Assembly (NCBI GenBank): GCA_001803815.1
Contig: MHEL01000173.1
Span: 1 to 5,103, forward strand
Length of the DNA: 5,103 nt
Source of the DNA: Nitrospirae bacterium RBG_19FT_COMBO_42_15
GTDB lineage: Bacteria; Nitrospirota; CAKKRA01; 9FT-COMBO-42-15
Reading direction: 5' to 3'
This document shows positions 1-5,103 of this stretch, piece after piece. The notes beneath the pieces are model-generated. The model was given only the letters and a program-made list of their open reading frames with translations, was not told the origin of the DNA and made no database searches. A program made the position numbers and the translations under genes. How positions within the stretch are numbered: position 1 is the stretch's first letter; every line of letters begins with the position of its first letter.

Positions 1-1
1 T

Positions 2-829
2 ATTACCCCCTCTGCCTATGCTGCCGGCATTCCAAAGATGAGCAAATATCTATTTAGAAACGCCTTAACAAATGAACTTCAGGCAAAGGCAGTTGTTGAA
101 TATGCGATAAATAAACTGAACCTAAAGAGATTTGTTGTTATCCATCCTGATGAGGCATACGGCACAGAGCTGAAGGACTTTTTTATAAAAGAGGTTGAGA
201 GATTAAATGGCGAGATAATACATATTGAGCCCTTTGGGCTTGAGGATGTAGATTTTGGCAAGCAGATGGAGAGGATAAAGGAAGCAGATTTAAAAAAGTA
301 TGGAACCTTTGAAACTACTATGAGCCAGAAGGAAGAGGGCAAGGAGATAACAGTTTATAAGCCGGGATTTGACGCAGTATTTATACCTGCTGATTACAAT
401 AAGGTTATCCTGATTGCCCCTCAGCTTGTATTGTTTGATATAAAGGGCGTTGCACTCCTTGGGGCCAATGGCTGGAATTCAAAAGACCTTGTGCAGCTTG
501 GAGAGAGGTATGTGGACGGGGCAATATTTGTGGATTCATTTTTCATTGACAGCCCAAGGCCGATTGTAAAGGACTTTGTAAAGAGATACCGCTTTAAATA
601 CGAGACAGAGCCGACATTCCTTTCTGCACAGGCATATGATACAGCAAAGCTCCTGATTAAAATATTTAAGGAAGGTGTTTTAAATAGCAGGGATGTCAAT
701 GAGGCGTTATATAAGATTAAGGATTTTGAAGGCGTAACAGGACGCACCTCCTTTGATCAGGACGGAGAGGTTCAGAAAAATTTGTTTATGATAAAGGTCA
801 GAAGGAATAGATTCATTGAGGTTAATTGA
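2..829 (+). CDS. LpoA-like / branched-chain amino acid type periplasmic binding protein, C-terminal part (5' truncated by window)
   Basis: The frame is open from the first complete codon at position 2 to the TGA at 827-829 (275 residues). The methionine at 38 lies inside the conserved fold, so it is not the start. Visible marks of the type I periplasmic-binding fold (Peripla_BP_6) are the opening ITPSA segment, then YLFRNALTNELQAKA (about residues 16-30), the strand FVVIHPDEAYG (44-54), FDAVFIPADYNKV (113-125), the hinge-like LLGANGWNS (142-150) and AYDTAKLL (211-218), where these receptors carry a conserved Ala-Tyr-Asp. The charged insert at about residues 94-120 and the phrase IAPQL resemble the deltaproteobacterial proteins annotated as penicillin-binding protein activators (LpoA-like, with an N-terminal TPR region that would lie upstream). 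A plain amino acid ABC-transporter receptor is the alternative. The ligand cannot be told. Its stop overlaps the next gene's start by one base, suggesting translational coupling. Confidence 0.8.
   Translation: MTPSAYAAGIPKMSKYLFRNALTNELQAKAVVEYAINKLNLKRFVVIHPDEAYGTELKDFFIKEVERLNGEIIHIEPFGLEDVDFGKQMERIKEADLKKYGTFETTMSQKEEGKEITVYKPGFDAVFIPADYNKVILIAPQLVLFDIKGVALLGANGWNSKDLVQLGERYVDGAIFVDSFFIDSPRPIVKDFVKRYRFKYETEPTFLSAQAYDTAKLLIKIFKEGVLNSRDVNEALYKIKDFEGVTGRTSFDQDGEVQKNLFMIKVRRNRFIEVN
818..821 (+). promoter_or_regulatory. Ribosome binding site that fixes the biotin carboxylase start
   Basis: GAGG at 818-821 lies seven bases before the ATG at 829 and inside the last codons of the upstream gene. 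It supports ATG 829 rather than TTG 826 as the start. The stop and start are interlocked as TGATG (827-831), so reinitiation by ribosomes finishing the upstream gene is plausible. Confidence 0.6.
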
Positions 830-2247
830 TGTTTAAAAAGGTTTTAATAGCAAACAGGGGGGAGATTGCACTAAGGATTATCCGCGCCTGCAAGGAGCTA
901 AAGATTGCAACTGTTGCAATCCATTCAGAGGCAGATGCAACAACACTTTATGTTAAAAAGGCGGATGAATCGTGCCTTGTGGGGCCTGGCCCGCTTTCAG
1001 GGTATCTGAACATATATAAAATTATTGAAATAGCAAAACAACGCGGAGTAGATGCAATACATCCCGGCTATGGCTTTCTTGCAGAGAATCCTGAATTCGC
1101 CAAGTCGTGCGAGGAGAATAACATTACCTTTATCGGCCCCTCCTCTGATGCTGTGCATAAACTCGGCAATAAGATTGTATCAAGGCAGATAATGAAAAAG
1201 GCTGGAATCCCCATTGTGCCTGGCACAATGGAAAAGATGAATTCAGAAGACGAGGCTGCAGCAGAAGCAAACAGGCTTGGATATCCTGTAATGCTAAAGG
1301 CAGCAGCAGGCGGCGGCGGCAGGGGATTAAGGATATGCAGGAATGATGAGGAATTAAGAAGATTCCTTCCAATTGCAAAGAAAGAGTCGCTCTCTGCCTT
1401 TGGTGATGAGGATGTCTATCTTGAAAAATGCCTTGAGGCGCCGAGGCACATAGAGTTTCAGATTGTTGCAGATAATTACGGGAATGTAATACACCTCGGC
1501 GAGAGGGACTGCTCTATCCAGAGGAGGCATCAGAAGCTTGTTGAGATTGCGCCGTCGCTCCTTCTTGACGATAAGCTCAGGCAAGAGATGGGCGCTGCTG
1601 CAATAGCTGCTGCCAAGGCGGCAAATTACAATAATGTCGGCACTGTTGAATTTCTCATTGACAAGAACAAGAATTTTTATTTCCTTGAGATGAACACAAG
1701 GATTCAGGTTGAGCATACTGTAACAGAGGAGGTTACAGGCATAGACATTGTCCGCGAAATGATAAGGATTGCCAGAGGAGAGAGGCTTTCTATAAAACAG
1801 GAGGATGTGAAGATCAGGGGCTATGCAATAGAGTGCAGGATAAATGCAGAAGACCCTAAGAACAATTTTATTCCTACAACAGGGAGGGTAACAGCATATT
1901 ATTCACCGGGCGGCATCGGCGTCCGCATAGACGGCAATGTATATGTCGGCTATACAATCCCGACATACTATGACTCTATGCTCGCAAAATTAACTGTAAG
2001 GGGAAGGACATGGGAGGAGACAGTTGACAGGATGTACAGGTGCCTTGACGAATATGTTATCCGCGGCGTAAAGACAACCATACCATTTTATAAAAGGATA
2101 ATGCTTGACGAAAATTTTAAAAAGGGCGAGTTTAATACAAATTATATTGATGAGAAGATAGAAGAGCTTGTATATCAGGATGAGAGGGACCCGAAGGACT
2201 TAGTTCTTGCAATCTCAGCGGCAATCGTGGCGCATTCGGGGTTATAG
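829..2247 (+). CDS. pycA: Biotin carboxylase subunit of pyruvate carboxylase (PycA; AccC family)
   Basis: This 472-residue cytoplasmic ATP-grasp enzyme carboxylates protein-bound biotin with ATP and bicarbonate. ATG 829 gives the canonical MFKKVLIANRGEIA start. Domains are the biotin carboxylase N-domain (about 1-110), ATP-grasp (about 115-320) and C-domain (about 335-440). Family catalytic and binding residues are all present: K157, the glycine loop GGGGRG (161-166), HIEFQ (207-211), C228 and K236 in the RDCSIQRRHQKLVE stretch, E274, and E287/N289/R291 with QVEH (293-296). R337 in ECRINAED and YDSMLAKL (381-388) are also there. It is slightly longer than the usual AccC of about 450 residues. 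The tail ending DLVLAISAAIVAHSGL is typical of PycA-type subunits. The carboxyltransferase follows after eight bases, which argues for pyruvate carboxylase. The sequence alone does not exclude sharing with acetyl-CoA carboxylase, since no accB or accA/D genes are visible. Confidence 0.93.
   Translation: MFKKVLIANRGEIALRIIRACKELKIATVAIHSEADATTLYVKKADESCLVGPGPLSGYLNIYKIIEIAKQRGVDAIHPGYGFLAENPEFAKSCEENNITFIGPSSDAVHKLGNKIVSRQIMKKAGIPIVPGTMEKMNSEDEAAAEANRLGYPVMLKAAAGGGGRGLRICRNDEELRRFLPIAKKESLSAFGDEDVYLEKCLEAPRHIEFQIVADNYGNVIHLGERDCSIQRRHQKLVEIAPSLLLDDKLRQEMGAAAIAAAKAANYNNVGTVEFLIDKNKNFYFLEMNTRIQVEHTVTEEVTGIDIVREMIRIARGERLSIKQEDVKIRGYAIECRINAEDPKNNFIPTTGRVTAYYSPGGIGVRIDGNVYVGYTIPTYYDSMLAKLTVRGRTWEETVDRMYRCLDEYVIRGVKTTIPFYKRIMLDENFKKGEFNTNYIDEKIEELVYQDERDPKDLVLAISAAIVAHSGL
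1211..1231 (+). repeat. Perfect 10-bp inverted repeat (1-nt centre) inside pycA
   Basis: CCATTGTGCC (1211-1220) and its exact reverse complement GGCACAATGG (1222-1231) flank a single T at 1221. The site lies in coding sequence for IPIVPGTME (residues about 127-135). As RNA it could fold into a 9-bp stem with a 3-nt loop. There is no following T-run, so it is not an intrinsic terminator. Function unknown; it may be a chance result of the conserved PIVPGT codons. Confidence 0.6.
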
Positions 2248-2250
2248 GGG
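2245..2250 (+). promoter_or_regulatory. Ribosome binding site overlapping the pycA stop, supporting the early pycB start
   Basis: AGGGG (2246-2250) shares bases with the pycA TAG stop (2245-2247) and sits five bases before the ATG at 2256. It favours the first ATG over the in-frame ATGs at 2349 and 2355. A weaker AAAAAGG-like element (ending 2345) nine bases before 2355 means an internal start cannot be excluded. Confidence 0.55.
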
Positions 2251-2255
2251 CTAAA

Positions 2256-4172
2256 ATGAAAAATAAGAAAAAAGAAAACAAAAAGCAGAAATCAAAAGCA
2301 AAAAAACAGAAGACAGAAAACAGAAGCCAGAAGGTGGAAAAAAGGATAATGATAATGGATACGACCCTGCGGGATGCGCACCAGTCGCTTCTTGCAACAA
2401 GGCTCAGGACTAAGGACATGCTTCCAATTGCAGAGAAGATAGACAAGATCGGATACTGGTCTATTGAGATGTGGGGCGGCGCAACCTTTGACAGCGCATT
2501 AAGATTCCTGCGCGAAGACCCATGGGAGAGGATCAGGCTGCTAAAGAAGGCAATGCCAAATACGCCATTTCAGATGCTCCTTCGCGGCCAGAACATTGTC
2601 GGCTACCGTCATTATGCAGATGATGTTGTAGAAAAGTTTGTTGAAAGGTCAATTGCAAACGGTATTGATGTTCTTCGCATCTTTGATGCGTTAAATGACT
2701 TCAGGAATATGAAGACAGCCATAAAGGCAACATTGAAATACGGCGGTAAGGCAGAGGCTGCATTCTGCTATACCATAAGCCCGGTTCACAACAACGACCT
2801 TTTTGTTGACATGGCAAAGAGGCTTGAGGATATGGGCGCAGATACAATCTGCATAAAGGATATGGCAGGCCTGCTTTCGCCGTATAATGCCTTTGAATTA
2901 GTTGGCAAGCTTAAAAAGGCTGTAAGGCTGCCGATACACCTTCACACACATGATACAAGCGGCATGGCAACAGCCACATATCTGAAGGCAATAGAGGCAG
3001 GCGTGGATATAGTTGATTGCGCCATTTCATCTTTAGCATCCGGCACATCCCAGCCTCCGACAGAGACATTGGTAAATACTTTAAAAGGCACAAAATATGA
3101 TACAGGGCTTGATATAAATCTACTTGCGGAGATTGCTTCATATTGTAGAGATATAAGGACAAAATACAGCAAATTTGAAAGTAAATATACAGGCGTTGAC
3201 CCTGATGTGCTTGTTTATCAGATACCAGGCGGAATGACATCCAATCTTGCATCCCAGTTAAAGGAGCAGAATGCACTGCAGCGAATGCCGGAGGTTTTAG
3301 CAGAGGTTCCGCGCGTAAGGAAGGACTTTGGCTATCCTCCGCTGGTTACGCCGTCAAGCCAAATAGTCGGCACACAGGCAACATTGAATGTTTTAACAGG
3401 CGAGAGATACAAGGTTATTACAAGCGAGACAAAAAATTATCTGAAGGGCTTGTATGGAAAGCCGGCAGCGCCTATAAATGAAGAAGTAAGAAAAAAGGCA
3501 ATTGGCGATGAGGAGTTTATAGAGTGCAGGCCGGCAGACCTTATTGAGCCAGAGCTTGAAAAGATGAAGGCAGAGGTTGGCGGCAAGGCAAAGGATATTG
3601 ACGACCTGCTTTTATATGCGCTCTTTCCAAAGGTGGCATTGGAATTCTTTGATTTGCGCGAGAAGGGGATGCTCCAGCAGGAAGATGCTGCTGTTGAGGA
3701 AAAGAAGGATGAAAAGGCTTCAGATGCGCCGCCGCATCTTGCGCCAAGTGAATTTAATATAAAGGTTCATGGCGAAACATATCATGTCAAGGTTGGCGGC
3801 ATGGGACATAAGGGCGAAGGCGGCAGGCCCTATTTTCTCTATGTGGACAATCAGCTTGAGGAGGTTATTCTTGAATCCCTTGTTGAGGTTGTTCCCAGCA
3901 CAGTAGGACAGATAGATGCAAAAGTGGGAGGCCATTCCAGAAGGCCAAAGGCATCGCATGAGGGCGATGTAACAACAGCAATGCCGGGCACAGTAGTTGG
4001 CGTAAAGGTTAAGGTAGGCGATAAGGTAAAGGCAGGGGACATGGTGGTTATAGTAGAGGCAATGAAGATGGAGAATGAGATTCACACGCCGATTGACGGC
4101 GAGGTAAAAGAGATATTTATTTCAAACGGCGACAGTGTAAATCCTGACGAGGCGTTGATAGCAGTAAGATAA
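2256..4172 (+). CDS. pycB: Pyruvate carboxylase subunit B: carboxyltransferase with C-terminal biotinyl domain (OadA/PycB family)
   Basis: The 638-residue protein carries biotin and transfers its carboxyl group to pyruvate, giving oxaloacetate. The order is: lysine-rich tail (1-30), HMGL-like TIM barrel (about 31-300), PYC_OADA conserved domain (about 305-470), charged linker (about 473-495), a beta-rich segment beginning FNIKVHGETYHVKV (500-513), and the biotinyl domain (about 572-638). Metal and catalytic marks are DTTLRDAHQS (35-44, metal ligand D40), EMWGGATFD (71-79), the lysine expected to be carbamylated, K201 in IKDMAG, and H230/H232 in HLHTHD. YQIPGGMTSNL (321-331) is also conserved. 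The biotinylated lysine is K604 in EAMKME, 34 residues from the C-terminus, as usual. Family members normally begin only a few residues before DTTLRD, so the 30-residue basic tail is extra. The same architecture occurs in OadA of sodium-pumping oxaloacetate decarboxylase. The adjacent biotin carboxylase and absence of oadB/oadG downstream favour pyruvate carboxylase. Confidence 0.92.
   Translation: MKNKKKENKKQKSKAKKQKTENRSQKVEKRIMIMDTTLRDAHQSLLATRLRTKDMLPIAEKIDKIGYWSIEMWGGATFDSALRFLREDPWERIRLLKKAMPNTPFQMLLRGQNIVGYRHYADDVVEKFVERSIANGIDVLRIFDALNDFRNMKTAIKATLKYGGKAEAAFCYTISPVHNNDLFVDMAKRLEDMGADTICIKDMAGLLSPYNAFELVGKLKKAVRLPIHLHTHDTSGMATATYLKAIEAGVDIVDCAISSLASGTSQPPTETLVNTLKGTKYDTGLDINLLAEIASYCRDIRTKYSKFESKYTGVDPDVLVYQIPGGMTSNLASQLKEQNALQRMPEVLAEVPRVRKDFGYPPLVTPSSQIVGTQATLNVLTGERYKVITSETKNYLKGLYGKPAAPINEEVRKKAIGDEEFIECRPADLIEPELEKMKAEVGGKAKDIDDLLLYALFPKVALEFFDLREKGMLQQEDAAVEEKKDEKASDAPPHLAPSEFNIKVHGETYHVKVGGMGHKGEGGRPYFLYVDNQLEEVILESLVEVVPSTVGQIDAKVGGHSRRPKASHEGDVTTAMPGTVVGVKVKVGDKVKAGDMVVIVEAMKMENEIHTPIDGEVKEIFISNGDSVNPDEALIAVR
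2306..2333 (+). repeat. Heptanucleotide tandem repeat (ACAGAAG type) inside the 5' end of pycB
   Basis: Four back-to-back 7-mers read ACAGAAG (2306), ACAGAAA (2313), ACAGAAG (2320) and CCAGAAG (2327). Weaker units in the same phase precede them, e.g. GCAGAAA at 2285, TCAAAAG at 2292 and AAAGAAA at 2271, so the tract probably spans about 2264-2333 in decayed form. Three units make 21 nt, so the translation has a 7-residue period with glutamine at positions 11, 18 and 25. The strand is almost free of pyrimidines apart from one C per unit. Confidence 0.8.
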
Positions 4173-4176
4173 GGAG
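4171..4176 (+). promoter_or_regulatory. Ribosome binding site supporting a TTG start
   Basis: AAGGAG (4171-4176) overlaps the pycB TAA stop (4170-4172) and lies six bases before TTG 4183. No in-frame ATG is near it. The first is at 4207, which would remove eight residues and sit 30 bases from this site, so TTG is the likely initiation codon. Confidence 0.7.
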
Positions 4177-4182
4177 AACATT

Positions 4183-4881
4183 TTGGACATTGATATTTCA
4201 CAATTAATGCAGAATATTTCTATTATGGCGCTGCCAATTCTTTTTGCAATTACATTTCACGAGGCAGCGCATGGCTATATAGCAGACAGGTTTGGCGATC
4301 CCACAGCAAGACGCCTCGGCAGGCTTACATTAAACCCTATTGCCCATATTGATATATTCGGAACCATAATCCTTCCCCTCATTATGCTCTTTACTACCAA
4401 CGGGAGATTTATATTCGGCTATGCAAAGCCTGTCCCTGTGAACTCTATGAACTTTAAAAATCCAAGAAAGGACATGGCAATTGTCGCAGCATCTGGGCCA
4501 GGAATAAATATAATACTTGCCATTATTTCAGGCATCGTTTTTCATGTTATAAAATATTTAATTCCAATGATAAATATAAATAATCCAGCAGGTTCTATCT
4601 TAACTACAATATTAGTTCCAGTAGCTTTAATGCTAAATAAGAGTGTCTTTCTGAATGTGCTCCTTGCTGTATTTAATCTGATACCCATTCCGCCTTTGGA
4701 CGGCGGCAGGATACTTGTCGGCATACTCCCAAGGCATCTGTCTGATTCGTACAGCAGGATTGAGCCATACGGGATGTTTATATTGATGGGATTGCTCTTT
4801 TTAGACCCCTTTCATACACTAAGCCGCATCATGTGGCCTGTTATTTCATTGTTAACTGATATTATTCTGGGCATAATATAA
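4183..4881 (+). CDS. Site-2 protease family intramembrane zinc metalloprotease (peptidase M50)
   Basis: This 232-residue multi-pass membrane protein belongs to the compact M50 group lacking PDZ domains. The zinc motif HEAAH (H26, E27, H30) lies in the first membrane segment (about 12-33). The second motif NLIPIPPLDGGRIL (165-178) supplies the third metal ligand, D173. Further hydrophobic segments are at about 59-76, 97-127, 139-158, 159-170 and 196-216. The conserved stretches RRLGRLTLNPIAHID (43-57) and GYAKPVPVN (79-87) are typical of the family. These enzymes cut membrane-embedded substrates, but the substrate here cannot be read from sequence. The start is TTG with a good Shine-Dalgarno site, ten bases after pycB. 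The following gene is trpS. I recall M50-trpS-scpA-scpB as a common gene order in Deltaproteobacteria, so this gene probably belongs with the housekeeping cluster to the right rather than with pyruvate carboxylase. Confidence 0.92.
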   Translation: MDIDISQLMQNISIMALPILFAITFHEAAHGYIADRFGDPTARRLGRLTLNPIAHIDIFGTIILPLIMLFTTNGRFIFGYAKPVPVNSMNFKNPRKDMAIVAASGPGINIILAIISGIVFHVIKYLIPMININNPAGSILTTILVPVALMLNKSVFLNVLLAVFNLIPIPPLDGGRILVGILPRHLSDSYSRIEPYGMFILMGLLFLDPFHTLSRIMWPVISLLTDIILGII

Positions 4882-4885
4882 AAGT

Positions 4886-4893
4886 AAGGAGAG
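4886..4893 (+). promoter_or_regulatory. Ribosome binding site of trpS
   Basis: AAGGAGAG at 4886-4893 is a strong Shine-Dalgarno sequence. Its AAGGAG core ends nine bases before the ATG at 4901, and it fills most of the 19-base gap after the protease stop. No separate promoter or terminator fits in that gap. Confidence 0.65.
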
Positions 4894-4900
4894 TTTTTTC

Positions 4901-5103
4901 ATGCAAAAGATGCGTGTATTAAGCGGGATGCAGCCGAGCGGAGGGATGCACATTGGAAATTTGATCGGCGCCTTGCAGAACTGGATTAAATTGCAGGAGG
5001 AGAACGAGTGCTTCTTTTTTGTTGCAGACTGGCATGCTGTTTCAACAAACTATGAAAATACAAATGATATAAAAGAAAATATCAAGCAGATGCTGATTAA
5101 CTG
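4901..5103 (+). CDS. trpS: Tryptophanyl-tRNA synthetase, N-terminal part (3' truncated by window)
   Basis: Cytoplasmic class I aminoacyl-tRNA synthetase that charges tRNA-Trp with tryptophan. Only 67 codons plus two bases are in the window; bacterial TrpRS is usually about 325-350 residues. ATG 4901 gives MQKMRVLSGMQPSGGMHIGN, where LSGMQPSG is the family's N-terminal strand and HIGN (17-20) is the class I HIGH-type ATP-binding signature. GALQNWIKLQ (23-32) and FFFVADWHAVST (38-49) match the next conserved segments; the DWHA version of this motif is one I associate with deltaproteobacterial and similar TrpRS. No frame defect is visible in the part present. By the usual gene order, scpA and scpB may lie just outside the window. 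Confidence 0.95.
   Translation, partial: MQKMRVLSGMQPSGGMHIGNLIGALQNWIKLQEENECFFFVADWHAVSTNYENTNDIKENIKQMLIN

Noticed and set aside
38..40. ATG at 38 as the start of the binding protein
   Set aside because: The frame is open to the window edge and the residues before it (ITPSAYAAGIPK) already match the family fold, so this methionine is internal.
826..831. TTG at 826 as the biotin carboxylase start (adds one residue)
   Set aside because: ATG 829 has better GAGG spacing and gives the canonical MFKKVLIANRGEIA N-terminus.
1211..1231. Dyad in pycA as an intrinsic terminator
   Set aside because: No T-run follows, and it lies mid-gene in an intact enzyme whose downstream partner must be transcribed.
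1354..1716. 120-codon open frame on the minus strand
   Set aside because: It is a shadow of the ATP-grasp domain of pycA, with no family resemblance.
2264..2333. Heptamer array as a CRISPR array
   Set aside because: Units are 7 nt and contiguous with no unique spacers; CRISPR repeats are much longer and separated by spacers.
2256..2340. Lysine-rich N-terminus of PycB as a signal peptide or membrane anchor
   Set aside because: There is no hydrophobic stretch after the basic residues; the tail leads straight into the cytoplasmic barrel.
2911..3276. 121-codon open frame on the minus strand
   Set aside because: It is antisense to the carboxyltransferase barrel with its HLHTHD motif; no ribosome binding site or domain is recognisable.
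3720..4085. 121-codon open frame on the minus strand
   Set aside because: It lies opposite the conserved biotinyl region of pycB, has low-complexity Cys/Tyr/His-rich sequence, and resembles no known domain.

Overview
The window is a dense, entirely same-strand (+) gene block from a bacterium, with five genes. The left-most and right-most are cut by the window edges. By eye it is moderately AT-rich, with heavy use of AGG/AGA for arginine and ATA for isoleucine. The LpoA-like binding protein, the two-subunit biotin carboxylase plus carboxyltransferase pair, and the M50 protease followed by trpS all fit an uncultured Deltaproteobacteria-like (Desulfobacterota or Nitrospirota-type) genome. That placement is an inference from gene style and order, not a proof.

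Layout. Positions 2-829 hold the C-terminal 275 residues of a periplasmic-binding-fold protein of the LpoA-like / branched-chain amino acid receptor type. Its stop codon overlaps the start of a biotin carboxylase subunit (829-2247). Eight bases later comes a 638-residue carboxyltransferase with its own C-terminal biotinyl domain (2256-4172). Together these two form a two-subunit pyruvate carboxylase (PycA/PycB): the first carboxylates biotin using ATP and bicarbonate, and the second moves the carboxyl group to pyruvate to make oxaloacetate. A related oxaloacetate decarboxylase is less likely because no membrane subunits follow. Next comes a small intramembrane site-2-type zinc protease (4183-4881, TTG start), then the first 67 codons of tryptophanyl-tRNA synthetase (4901 onward).

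All gaps between genes are 19 bases or less, every start after the first has a Shine-Dalgarno sequence, and there is no room for an intergenic terminator. The block therefore reads as one transcription unit. No promoter, RNA gene, mobile element or CRISPR array was seen, and no stretch over 300 bases lacks a gene.

The most unusual feature is a run of ACAGAAG-type heptanucleotide repeats (clearest at 2306-2333) lying inside the 5' end of the carboxyltransferase gene. Because 3 x 7 nt equals 7 codons, it is translated as a lysine-rich tail with a 7-residue period. A second curiosity is a perfect 10+1+10 dyad inside the biotin carboxylase gene (1211-1231). Otherwise these are ordinary metabolic and housekeeping genes, and I see no convincing new multi-gene system.
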